A DNA stretch of 64,000 nt from Paenibacillus pasadenensis. Its GTDB lineage: Bacteria > Bacillota > Bacilli > Paenibacillales > Paenibacillaceae. Below are positions 41,799-49,909 of this stretch, one piece after another (the stretch's first letter is position 1; every line of letters begins with the position of its first letter). The notes beneath the pieces were generated by a model that saw only the letters and a list, made by a program, of their open reading frames with translations, had not been told where the DNA came from and did no database searches. Where the stretch lies: the NCBI RefSeq assembly GCF_023715725.1, contig NZ_JAMBOT010000002.1, positions 496,001-560,000 on the forward strand, in the 5' to 3' direction. The translations under genes were made by a program, and so were the position numbers.

Positions 41799-43337
41799 AT
41801 GCAGGCATATGCGGAAAAGCGGGGATGGCTTATCTATGCGGGCGCTGCAGCCGGCATTGCGGTTTTGACGGTTGTGCTGCTGCTGCCGCCGCTGCATATG
41901 GAGCCGGTTAATGCGGCTCTTCTTTATTTATTTCCCGTGCTCCTCTGCGCCGTTTATGGAGGGAAGGGACCGGCGGTTTTTGCCGCGGTGTTAGGAATTA
42001 TTGCATTTGATTTCTTTTTTGTCCCTCCCGAGTTGAGCTTCGATGTGGAAGATTTGCGCTATTTGATTTCCTTTGCCGTTTATTTGGCCGTTGCGCTGAT
42101 GACTTCGGCGCTTGCGGAGCGGTTGAAGCGGCAGGCCAGACAGGCGCTGCAGAGGGAGCGGCAGACGGCCATACTGTACGGCATGAGCCGGAGCATGTCG
42201 GATATAACGGAGCTGCCAAGGCTGACGGAAGCTTTTTGCGGCGGAATCCGGGAAATGTCCGGCCTGGAAGCCGTCGTTTATGTTCCGGACGGGGCTGGAA
42301 GACTGCAGCGATACGACGAAGCAGGGGCGAACTTCCCGGAGGGACAGATCGATTCCGGCTTGCAAGCGGCGGAAAGAGCGATGAGGCTCGGCGAGGCTGC
42401 GGGACGGCGTTCTCCGCGAGCTGCGAATGGAAAAGAGGTGTATTTACCGCTGCTAGCTGAGGACAGTGTGCATGGGGCTGTATCATTTCGCAGCCCGTCT
42501 GGCGACATCGGACTGGAACAGGAGGAGCGGTTGCGGCTTGCCGCTTTATGCGATCTTGCCGCCGGTGCTATTGCTCGCATCAAACGAGGCGAAGAGGCGC
42601 GGCTTGCTGTGATTACGGCGGAATCCGAGCGGATGAGGGCTGCTCTGCTGGATTCGGTATCGCATGAGCTGCGGACTCCGCTGGCTGAAATTATCGGCTC
42701 TAGCAGCGGTTTGCTGGAATCAGGCAATCTGTTGACCGGGGAGGAGCAGCGGGAGCTTCTGCATTCGATCCACAACGGAGCGCAGCGAATGAACCGGCTC
42801 GTTGCCAATCTGCTCGGCATGGTCCGCCTTGAAGGGGGCATGCTCAAGCTGCGCCGCGACTGGCTTGGTGCAGACGAGCTGCTTGGGGCTGTGCTTCGAC
42901 AGCTTCGCGAAGCGCGCGGCAGCCGCAGCGTCTCGCTTATTTTGCCCGAGCCGGTTCCTCTGCTTAGAGGCGATCCGGTGCTTCTGGAGCAGATGATGGT
43001 CAATCTGATCAGCAATGCGTTCAAGTACTCCCCGGAAGGCAGCCGGATTGAGCTGGAGGCGCGGTCAGAGGGTGAATATGCGCTGTTAATTGTGCGGGAT
43101 GAGGGAATCGGCATTACGGAGGAAGAGTCTAGTAAAATATTCGATAAATTTTACAGAGGCGGCAACGCGCTTCATTTAACGGGCACCGGGTTAGGCCTTG
43201 CCATAGCCAAAGGGGTTGCCGAGCTGCATGGAGGAAGCATATCAGCCGGGCAGGGAATCGGAGGCCGGGGAACGGCTGTTACCGTGCAGCTTCCGTTAGA
43301 TGAGCAAGGAGGAGAGATAATTGAGCGAGAATCGTAA
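41799..43337 (+). CDS. kdpD: KdpD C-terminal half: membrane histidine kinase
   Basis: The 512-residue protein corresponds to the part of KdpD missing from the gene at 5502-7844. It has four membrane spans of the DUF4118 type (VNAALLYLFPVLLCAVYGG and GIIAFDFFFVPP), a GAF-like region (about 135-265), HisKA with SHELRTPLAEIIG, and the ATPase domain with NLISNAFKYSPEGS, DEGIGITEEE and GTGLGLAIAKGVAELHGG. The ATG at 41799 has GGAGAAAGGA upstream. It overlaps the KdpE-type regulator gene. With no fused sensory module, it should rely on the distant double KdpD protein or act alone. Confidence 0.9.
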   Translation: MQAYAEKRGWLIYAGAAAGIAVLTVVLLLPPLHMEPVNAALLYLFPVLLCAVYGGKGPAVFAAVLGIIAFDFFFVPPELSFDVEDLRYLISFAVYLAVALMTSALAERLKRQARQALQRERQTAILYGMSRSMSDITELPRLTEAFCGGIREMSGLEAVVYVPDGAGRLQRYDEAGANFPEGQIDSGLQAAERAMRLGEAAGRRSPRAANGKEVYLPLLAEDSVHGAVSFRSPSGDIGLEQEERLRLAALCDLAAGAIARIKRGEEARLAVITAESERMRAALLDSVSHELRTPLAEIIGSSSGLLESGNLLTGEEQRELLHSIHNGAQRMNRLVANLLGMVRLEGGMLKLRRDWLGADELLGAVLRQLREARGSRSVSLILPEPVPLLRGDPVLLEQMMVNLISNAFKYSPEGSRIELEARSEGEYALLIVRDEGIGITEEESSKIFDKFYRGGNALHLTGTGLGLAIAKGVAELHGGSISAGQGIGGRGTAVTVQLPLDEQGGEIIERES

Positions 43338-44037
43338 AGGGGCGAGAATTCTTTTAATCGAGGATGAACCGCCAATACGCAAGCTGTTAAAAGTAACGCT
43401 TCAAGCCCATCAGTACGAGCTGCTGGAGAGCGAAACAGGCTCAGACGGGCTGCTGCAAGCATCGATGAATCATCCCGATCTTATTTTGCTGGATCTTGGA
43501 CTGCCGGACGGATCAGGAATGGATGTGCTGAAGCAGATTCGGCAGTGGTCGCCAGTGCCGGTCATCGTATTGACGGCAACGGACCGCGAAGAAGACAAAA
43601 TTGAAGCGCTGGATTGCGGAGCGGATGATTACGTGACAAAGCCGTTTGGCATGGGCGAGCTTGTCGCTCGTATTCGCGTAGCTCTCCGCCATGCGGCAGG
43701 GGCAAACGCAACGGAACCGGTGCTTCGTTTCGGGCAGCTGACGATCGACTTGGCACAGCGGCTCGTCGAGCTGTCCGGCAGCCGGATCAAGCTAACGCCA
43801 ACGGAGTATGATTTGCTAAAGACGCTTGCGCTCAATGCGGGCAAGGTCATGACGCAAAAACAGCTGCTCAGGCAGGTGTGGGGCTCCGCTCATGTAGAAT
43901 CGGAAGGCCATTACCTTCGCATTTATGTTGGACATTTGCGCAAAAAGCTGGACGACAACCCTGCCAAACCGCTCTATATTGCGACGGAGCCGGGCATCGG
44001 GTATCGGTTTTTGACGGTCGAGCAGTCGGAACGGTAA
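43321..44037 (+). CDS. kdpE: KdpE-type response regulator
   Basis: The 238-residue protein has an N-terminal receiver (IEDEPPIRKLLKVTL, phospho-acceptor Asp in LILLDLGLPDGSG, PVIVLTATD and the Lys in YVTKPFGMGEL) and a C-terminal OmpR-type winged helix (LTPTEYDLLKTLALNAG, HYLRIYVGHLRKKLDD and GIGYRF). This is the KdpE pattern. TTG 43321 follows GGAGAGATAA and overlaps the kinase gene by 17 bases. It should activate kdp transcription, and would act at a promoter about 42 kb away. Confidence 0.92.
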   Translation: MSENRKGARILLIEDEPPIRKLLKVTLQAHQYELLESETGSDGLLQASMNHPDLILLDLGLPDGSGMDVLKQIRQWSPVPVIVLTATDREEDKIEALDCGADDYVTKPFGMGELVARIRVALRHAAGANATEPVLRFGQLTIDLAQRLVELSGSRIKLTPTEYDLLKTLALNAGKVMTQKQLLRQVWGSAHVESEGHYLRIYVGHLRKKLDDNPAKPLYIATEPGIGYRFLTVEQSER

Positions 44038-44062
44038 TTAATAGGTGTCATCGGAATCATAG

Positions 44063-44113
44063 AAAAAGCGGATCACGCTGCGCTGGATTTAAGCGCGGTG
44101 CAATCCGCTTTTT
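44063..44113 (+). terminator. Terminator after kdpE
   Basis: AAAAAGCGGAT pairs with ATCCGCTTTTT, with an inner CAC-GC-GCGC / GCGC-GTG stem. Confidence 0.78.
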
Positions 44114-44123
44114 GCTTAAGGAT

Positions 44124-44252
44124 GCAGAAACGATGGAGCGGCCTGCACAGCCGTTCGAGCTGGCTCCGGCTTGGGTCTATTTGGCGTCGGACGATTCCCG
44201 GTTTGTTACGGGGCAGGTTATGCATGTAAACGTCGGAGAGATCTTTGGCTAG
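44124..44252 (+). pseudogene. C-terminal remnant of a short-chain dehydrogenase
   Basis: The frame ending at TAG 44250-44252 encodes ETMERPAQPFELAP, WVYLASDDSRFVTGQVMHVN and GEIFG. This is the usual C-terminus of YhdF/YhxC-type short-chain dehydrogenases, which end in a similar VTGQVLHVNGGE block. The catalytic and NAD-binding parts are absent; the kdpE terminator abuts the remnant. No start or ribosome site is seen, so it is a deletion relic. Confidence 0.75.
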
Positions 44253-44347
44253 TCCGGAATCGTTCCGCCGTTTACAATAGAGGTTAGGTAAGGGAGCGGG
44301 GGGAGCTCCTCCCCTGATACACATTATCGCCGAAGGCAGGGATCGCC

Positions 44348-45163
44348 GTGCAGATGGAACAATTTTGCGAGGGCATCGGACTTGAGGACGGAGCGAAGGC
44401 GCTGATCCGCGGCTACAGAATGGACGAGCTTGACTATGCCCGCCTTAAAGCGGCGTTTTACCGCGATTCGCGCGCTTTTATCCGAGGCATCCGGCATGAA
44501 GCCGCTCTGCATGTGCAGCTCCTATATTTGTTTGTCCGATTCGCAGCGGATGTTTATTCCGCCTATAAACGTCGGGGAATAAGCGACAAGGTGTATTGGG
44601 ATACGTTTTCAGATATCCGAATATGGAGTGACATGTATTACCGGAAAAACGGCGAATTCGGCATTTCGGAGTACAGCTGGCTTAAGGAGCATGTCCAGCT
44701 CAAGCTGTTCCGTCTAGGCCGGCTGCAGTTTCAGCCCTTCGTCATGGAGACGGAGGTCGAGCTGAACGGTTCGAGAGTCAAAAAAGATCAAATCGTGCTT
44801 AACGTCCATATTCCCGAGGGTGAGCCGCTGCTGCCGCAGGCGGTCGAGGCATCATTTCAGGAGGCGGCGGATTTTTTCAGAGGCATATCGCCGGTGTTCG
44901 TTTGCCATTCCTGGCTCCTCTATCCGGGTTTAAGTGAGCTGCTTGGAGATTCGTCCAATATTGCACATTTTCAAAAACAGTTCGAGATTTATGCGACGGA
45001 TGAGGAATGCCGAAAGGGCGAGGAATGGGTGTTCGGCAGCCTGCAGGAAAATCCGCTCCAGTATGAGGAACGGACAAGCCTGCAGCGAGCGTTGAAATGG
45101 TGGCTTGCGTCTGGCCGGACATTCGGCTCGGGCAGCGGCGTCCGGCTGCATCCAGTCCCTTAA
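44348..45163 (+). CDS. Acyltransferase-like protein (GNAT_C/DUF5596 type)
   Basis: The 271-residue protein is cytoplasmic, with no signal or membrane segment. It resembles a family annotated as acyltransferase-domain or GNAT-like C-terminal proteins in Firmicutes, with the blocks MYYRKNGEFGISEYSWLKEH, RLGRLQFQPF, LNVHIPEGEPL, FVCHSWLLYP and NIAHFQKQFEI. GTG 44348 is seven bases after GCAGGG; ATG 44354 is the alternative. I recognise the family by motif memory only; the substrate is unknown. It converges with the ComJ gene. Confidence 0.65.
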   Translation: MQMEQFCEGIGLEDGAKALIRGYRMDELDYARLKAAFYRDSRAFIRGIRHEAALHVQLLYLFVRFAADVYSAYKRRGISDKVYWDTFSDIRIWSDMYYRKNGEFGISEYSWLKEHVQLKLFRLGRLQFQPFVMETEVELNGSRVKKDQIVLNVHIPEGEPLLPQAVEASFQEAADFFRGISPVFVCHSWLLYPGLSELLGDSSNIAHFQKQFEIYATDEECRKGEEWVFGSLQENPLQYEERTSLQRALKWWLASGRTFGSGSGVRLHPVP

Positions 45164-45186
45164 GCTCAAATTGCTGCTTCGGCTCT

Positions 45187-45675
45187 TTACATGGCAGCTT
45201 CGGCGTTCATCTGCAGAGGGGACGGCGGCTCCAGCCCGTTGTCCTGCAGAAGAATTTCCGCTTTTGGCGATGCGCAGGGGACAAAGTGAATTCGATAATG
45301 CCCGGTTAATGTTCCTTCTGCCCCGGCTTTTGGCTCGTATGCCATAAAGATCAGCTCGTACATGCCGGCAGGAAGCAGCGCCGATATGTGCTGTGACAGG
45401 ATGCTGCTTACGCCGACTCCGCTCTCATCCGTCTGAAACGGAACGGCAATCGCTCGAATGCAGCCGGTTAGCGGCGGTCTTTCGGTGCCCGTCGACACTT
45501 CGACTCGGCTGCGGATATCGTCCAGTGTGCTGAAGGACACGCTGCCGTCTCTCCATGCGAAGCCCTGTTGGATATGCTCCTCCGTCCAATCCGAATACGG
45601 ATGCTGCAAACCGCTCCGATAAACGGCAATTTGCGAGTAGGAGATAAGCAGTTCCGAGTCTGCAATAGTACGCAT
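45187..45675 (-). CDS. ComJ-family competence protein
   Basis: The 162-residue protein follows the ComJ (Nin) pattern of B. subtilis: LLISYSQIAVYRS, DWTEEHIQQGFAWRDGSVSF, AVPFQTDESGVGVSSILSQH and LPAGMYELIFMAYEPKAG match the order SISYHQF, DWTDE, VPF, ESIMS and LPKGDYQL as I recall it. In B. subtilis ComJ inhibits the DNA-entry nuclease NucA, encoded alongside. No NucA gene is visible in this window, so the partner is elsewhere or different. GAGAGGTG precedes the ATG. Confidence 0.75.
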   Translation of the reverse strand: MRTIADSELLISYSQIAVYRSGLQHPYSDWTEEHIQQGFAWRDGSVSFSTLDDIRSRVEVSTGTERPPLTGCIRAIAVPFQTDESGVGVSSILSQHISALLPAGMYELIFMAYEPKAGAEGTLTGHYRIHFVPCASPKAEILLQDNGLEPPSPLQMNAEAAM

Positions 45676-45849
45676 TCATTTCACCTCTCTTCATACTTGC
45701 TAGTCATATCCAGTATAACGGACAAAAAGATCGATTGGCGGCTTGCTCCATATTTTTTCCAAGAGACTGTACAAATTCGGCCAGACAGTGGTTAATATAA
45801 ATTGAAGTATCATCAGCAAACAGTCATTAGCGGGAGTGGTAACATACAA

Positions 45850-47820
45850 ATGGATAACCGTCCGATAAGCCAGACCGGTAATCAAGGAATGGTTTTGCCG
45901 CCAGAAAGAGCCATTCTGGCTTCTGTTGTGAGCCACAATCCGAATGCGCTTGTATTGTTCGACAATGAGCAGCGGATAAGTCTGATCAATCGAGCTTTTA
46001 CCGTCAGCTTTGGCTGGGAAGAAGCGGAGATGCGCGGCAAAAGCGCGGCTGAATTCAGCCAGATTATGTCCTCGGGGATAACTGGAGGCCAGTGGCCGGA
46101 CACGCTCTGGAGCAAAGAGCCGTGCAGCTGCGAGCTTGAGCTGAGAAAGCGCGACGGGCAGACTCTTTTTGTACAGCTGACAGGATACGGCCTTGAGGAT
46201 GATGGCGGCAATCAAGCTGGCTATCTGATCTCGCTAGCCGATATTTCAGAACGCAAATTATTCGAGCTTAAGCTGCAGGAGACGATAGAACGTTACACCT
46301 CTCTCAAAAAATACAATCATGATGCCGTTATTTCTCTCGATCTTGAAGGCAGGGTCATCAACTATAACAATGTCGCCCAGAGGATGCTTGGAAGACCGGT
46401 GGAAGAGCTGGTTGGCAAAGATTTTTCCCCCTATGCGCTAGTGGACCGGATTGGTCCGATCTTGGCGGAGGCACATCGAGATGCGACGGTGGAGCGCATC
46501 TTAACCGGAATTCAGCACAGCAGCGGAAGCGTTTGCGAAATTCTCGCCTCGATTGCTCCGATCATCATCAACGGGGAGATCACGGGGTATTACATGATTG
46601 CCAAGGATATTAGCGAGCAAAAAAAGCTGTTGATCGAAAAAGAAGCGGCCGAAGCGATGACTCGCGCCAAAAGCGAGTTTTTAGCGATGATGAGCCATGA
46701 AATCCGCAATCCGATGAATGGAGTTATCGGAATGACCCGGCTTCTTTTGAGTTCCCCCTCCCTGGAGGGTGAGCTCCGCGAGTATGTGGAATTGATTCGT
46801 AAAAGCGGCCATTCGCTGCTCAACATCGTGAACGATGTGCTCGATTTTACCCGGCTGGAATCCGGCAAGTCCGAGCTTAATCACGAGCCGTTCCGTCTGT
46901 CCGAGCTCACCGGCGAGCTGCTAGCCATTCAGATGCCTAACGCGGTGCAAAAAGGGCTGAAGCTTGAGGTGTGGAACGACGAACGGATTCCAGCTCAACT
47001 GATCGGCGACAAAAGCAAGCTCAGCCAAGTACTGCTTAATTTAATCGGCAATGCCGTGAAATTTACGGACAGCGGATCAATCAAGGTTTCGTTCCGGCTG
47101 GTGGAGCAAAGAGGCGATCAGCTTGAGCTGGAAGGCGTAATTGAGGATACCGGAATCGGCATTTCCGAATCGGAGCTGCCGCAGCTTTTTCATCCGTTCA
47201 CCCGACTCGACAATTATTTGACGCGCACTGTGGAAGGCAGCGGCCTTGGATTGGCCATTTCCCGCAGGCTTGTAGAGATTATGGGCGGAAAGATAGCGGT
47301 ACGTTCCGTTGTTGGAGAAGGATCGACGTTTACGTTCCGGGTTGTATGCCGTGCTGCTCCTTTGGAGCTGGCAGCGCCGGTTCGCGTCCCGCAAGTTAGC
47401 GAGAACACTCGTCCGTTGCGCGTGTTAATTGGTGAGGATAATGAGATTAATCAGCTCGTCATTCGCAAAATGCTGGAGAAATCGGGCCATCATGTTGTGC
47501 TGGCTGCCAATGGGGCAGAGGTTTTGGAGGAAATTCGGCGTAACAACTGTTATGATCTCATTCTCCTAGACATTTTAATGCCGGTCATGAATGGAATGGA
47601 GACGATGCAAGAGCTGCAAGCATTGCAGCTGGACCGTCAGCCATATGTGATTGCGGTGACGGCAAATGCCCTCAAAGGCGATCGTGAAGCCTGTCTGGCA
47701 GCAGGCATGGACGATTATCTCAGCAAGCCGATCCGGCGGGACATGCTGGAGCAGGCGCTTGCAAAGTATTGGGCTTCTCCCAAAAATAATCTAACCTCAG
47801 CTATAGATTACGGCGAATAA
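45850..47820 (+). CDS. Hybrid PAS-PAS histidine kinase with receiver domain
   Basis: The 656-residue soluble sensor has two PAS domains (ALVLFDNEQRISLINRAFTV near 32-140, and DAVISLDLEGRVINYNNVAQ near 155-265), HisKA with MMSHEIRNPMNGVIG, and the ATPase domain with NLIGNAVKFTDSGS, DTGIGISESELP and GSGLGLAISRRLVEIMGG. A C-terminal receiver follows (GEDNEINQLVIRKML, Asp in LILLDILMPVMNG, Lys in YLSKPIRR). ATG 45850 has a GGGAGTGG stretch upstream; an in-frame TTG at 45802 lacks one. No membrane span, so it senses a cytoplasmic or redox signal. The output partner is not encoded nearby. Confidence 0.9.
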   Translation: MDNRPISQTGNQGMVLPPERAILASVVSHNPNALVLFDNEQRISLINRAFTVSFGWEEAEMRGKSAAEFSQIMSSGITGGQWPDTLWSKEPCSCELELRKRDGQTLFVQLTGYGLEDDGGNQAGYLISLADISERKLFELKLQETIERYTSLKKYNHDAVISLDLEGRVINYNNVAQRMLGRPVEELVGKDFSPYALVDRIGPILAEAHRDATVERILTGIQHSSGSVCEILASIAPIIINGEITGYYMIAKDISEQKKLLIEKEAAEAMTRAKSEFLAMMSHEIRNPMNGVIGMTRLLLSSPSLEGELREYVELIRKSGHSLLNIVNDVLDFTRLESGKSELNHEPFRLSELTGELLAIQMPNAVQKGLKLEVWNDERIPAQLIGDKSKLSQVLLNLIGNAVKFTDSGSIKVSFRLVEQRGDQLELEGVIEDTGIGISESELPQLFHPFTRLDNYLTRTVEGSGLGLAISRRLVEIMGGKIAVRSVVGEGSTFTFRVVCRAAPLELAAPVRVPQVSENTRPLRVLIGEDNEINQLVIRKMLEKSGHHVVLAANGAEVLEEIRRNNCYDLILLDILMPVMNGMETMQELQALQLDRQPYVIAVTANALKGDREACLAAGMDDYLSKPIRRDMLEQALAKYWASPKNNLTSAIDYGE

Positions 47821-47841
47821 TCGGATTGCCGTTGACACTGC

Positions 47842-47880
47842 AAAAAGGAGCAGGCGCCCAAGGGCTGCCTGCTCCTTTTG
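47842..47880. terminator. Bidirectional terminator between hybrid kinase and aminopeptidase
   Basis: AAAAGGAGCAGGC pairs with GCCTGCTCCTTTT across GCCCAAGGGCT. Confidence 0.87.
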
Positions 47881-47907
47881 TATGTGTCCAAAGCGTGATT
47901 GGATGGA

Positions 47908-49152
47908 CTAGAACGCCCAGTTTCCGCTCCGGAAGATCGGTTCGGCGGTCCCGTCCTCGGTAATGCCGTCGATGTTCATGTCGGCGGAGCCAATCATAAA
48001 GTCAACATGGGTAATGCTCGTGTTGAGTCCGTTTTTGGCCAGATCGTCCTGCGACATTTCCTTGCCGCCCTCAAGGTTGAAGGCATAGGCGCTGCCAAGC
48101 GCAAGATGGTTGGAGGCATTTTCGTCAAACAGCGTGTTGTAGTACAAAATATTGGACCGGGAAATGGGGGAGTCGTAAGGAACTAGCGCCACCTCGCCAA
48201 TTCGGCGGGCTCCCTCGTCCATCGCCAGCAGTCCCTCCAGCGTTTCAAGCCCACGCTCGGCCTCTGCCTTGACAACGCTGCCGTTCTCAAAGGTCAGCTT
48301 GAAGTTGTCGATAATGTTCCCGCCGTAGCTGAGCGGTTTTGTGCTGGACACATAACCGCTCACTCCATCGGCTTTGGCTGCTGTAAACACCTCTTCCGTC
48401 GGCAAATTCGCCACGAAAGACACTCCGTTCACGTTGATGCTGTCTGCCGCTACCCACAGATGACCTTTAGGGAGCTCGATCGTAAGATCGGTGCCGGGAG
48501 CAGTGTAATGAAGCTTTTTGTACTTGCGCGCGTTCAGGTGCTCGGAGCGGGCGTTCAAATTCGCGATATGCTCATCCCAAGCTTGAATCGGCTGCTCCAG
48601 GTCACACCGGACTGCTTTAAGAATGGCGTTCCACAGGCTAACGTACTGCTCTTCTTCGGTAGAGCCGGGGAATACCTTCGCCGCCCACGCTTTGGAAGGA
48701 GCTGCGACGACGCACCAGCTGATTTTGTCGGACTGCATCATTTGACGGTATGTAGACATTGCCTTGCCGTACGTTTTCTGATGATTGACGATGCGCTCCT
48801 GGGCGATGCCCTTCAGCAGATCGGGATCGGAGGATACTACGCTGATGACAGCGGCGCCTTGTTCAGCTAGCTCCTGCAATTCTCCTGCGAGCCATTTGGG
48901 CTCTTCCAAAAATGCGTCGTCCGGGGCAAGCTCATAACGCGTACGGGTTATGGCGTCATCCGCCCAAATGACCTTTACGGAAAAAGCTCCGGCTTCATAC
49001 GCTTTGCGAACGAGAAGGCGGACGAGATCGGCGGAATCAAGCGAAGCGTTTATGACCAGCTTTTGGCCGGCCTGTATGCGGACGCCAACTTGGATAATAA
49101 GCTCTGCGTAGCGTTGAATTTGCTGCTGCAATTTGCTCAAGAGATCAGCCAC
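47908..49152 (-). CDS. M29-family metallo-aminopeptidase (AmpS/PepS type)
   Basis: The 414-residue protein has the M29 pattern: NLPTEEVFTAAKADGVSG with a metal-binding Glu, the ASNHLALGSAYAFNLEGG block with a metal His, and the C-terminal NTSITHVDFMIGSADMNIDG with His and Asp ligands. It is a cytoplasmic dimeric enzyme releasing N-terminal residues from peptides. The longest frame starts at GTG 49152; a TTG at 49140 is eight bases after AAGGTGG and gives a start more like other family members, so the true start is uncertain by four codons. Confidence 0.93.
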   Translation of the reverse strand: MADLLSKLQQQIQRYAELIIQVGVRIQAGQKLVINASLDSADLVRLLVRKAYEAGAFSVKVIWADDAITRTRYELAPDDAFLEEPKWLAGELQELAEQGAAVISVVSSDPDLLKGIAQERIVNHQKTYGKAMSTYRQMMQSDKISWCVVAAPSKAWAAKVFPGSTEEEQYVSLWNAILKAVRCDLEQPIQAWDEHIANLNARSEHLNARKYKKLHYTAPGTDLTIELPKGHLWVAADSINVNGVSFVANLPTEEVFTAAKADGVSGYVSSTKPLSYGGNIIDNFKLTFENGSVVKAEAERGLETLEGLLAMDEGARRIGEVALVPYDSPISRSNILYYNTLFDENASNHLALGSAYAFNLEGGKEMSQDDLAKNGLNTSITHVDFMIGSADMNIDGITEDGTAEPIFRSGNWAF

Positions 49153-49254
49153 CTTTTCAATTTAGACGTTATACAGTCACTATTGTACACGATCCTGTTC
49201 GAAAAAGGTAAATGCCATGGTATGATGGGCTTTGACAGGATGGAGAGGGGGACG

Positions 49255-49827
49255 ATGATGTTTACTTGCGAGATCGGGCGCGGGCTGCTGCTCAGGCTGC
49301 TTCAGCCGGCTGATTCCAAAGCCCTTTACCGCACGGTGGACCGCGATCGCGCTGCGCTGCAGCCTTGGCTTCCATGGGTAAGCCAGATCGGCACGGCCGC
49401 CGATATGAAGGATTATGTCCGCTTTGAATGTAAGCGCTATAAATCAGGTGAGGCGATGTCCGCCGTCATCATCGAAGGGGCGGAAGCGCTTGGGCTCATA
49501 AGCTTTCAGGAACTGGATTTCCGGCATAGAAAAGCCTCGCTCGGCTACTGGCTGGAGTCCTCCAGGCAGGGCCAGGGAATTATGACAGCCGCTGCCGCCG
49601 GCCTGCTGCAATTTGGCTTTGCCACGCTGGATCTGAACCGGATGGAAATCCGGGCCAGGACCGACAATGTCCGCAGCCGTGCCGTTGCCGAAAGGCTTGG
49701 CTTCACGCAGGAGGGTGTGCTGCGCGAGGAGGAATGCTTGGAAACGGCCGGGGAGCTGGAATATCGGGACCATGCTGTTTACGGCCTGCTGGCGCATGAA
49801 TGGAAACGCGGGCAAGATATCGGTTGA
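49255..49827 (+). CDS. RimJ/RimL-type GNAT N-acetyltransferase
   Basis: The 190-residue protein fits ribosomal-protein-serine acetyltransferases of the RimL/YdaF group: LLRLLQPADSKALYRTVDRD, LQPWLPWVSQ, the acetyl-CoA loop YWLESSRQGQGIMTAAAAGLL, and MEIRARTDNVRSRAVAERLGF. AGAGGGGG precedes two adjacent ATG codons (49255, 49258); either may be used. The gene diverges from the aminopeptidase. Confidence 0.9.
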   Translation: MMFTCEIGRGLLLRLLQPADSKALYRTVDRDRAALQPWLPWVSQIGTAADMKDYVRFECKRYKSGEAMSAVIIEGAEALGLISFQELDFRHRKASLGYWLESSRQGQGIMTAAAAGLLQFGFATLDLNRMEIRARTDNVRSRAVAERLGFTQEGVLREEECLETAGELEYRDHAVYGLLAHEWKRGQDIG

Positions 49828-49909
49828 AATAACTGCCAAGCGGCTTTCCTGCTCGGGCGTTTGGTATAATTAGTGTGCGAACATCTAGAGGACCTGGGGG
49901 AGCTTTGCC

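Noticed and set aside
43930..43950. A TTTGCGCAAAA match inside kdpE, and TTTTTGCGCAG near 29091
   Set aside because: The first encodes the conserved HLRKKL of the regulator and the second abuts a terminator T tract; neither is at a promoter, so they are not counted as operators.
44063..44113. Hairpin after kdpE considered as the start of the dehydrogenase relic
   Set aside because: It has the stem and T tract of a terminator, and the dehydrogenase-like residues begin only after it.
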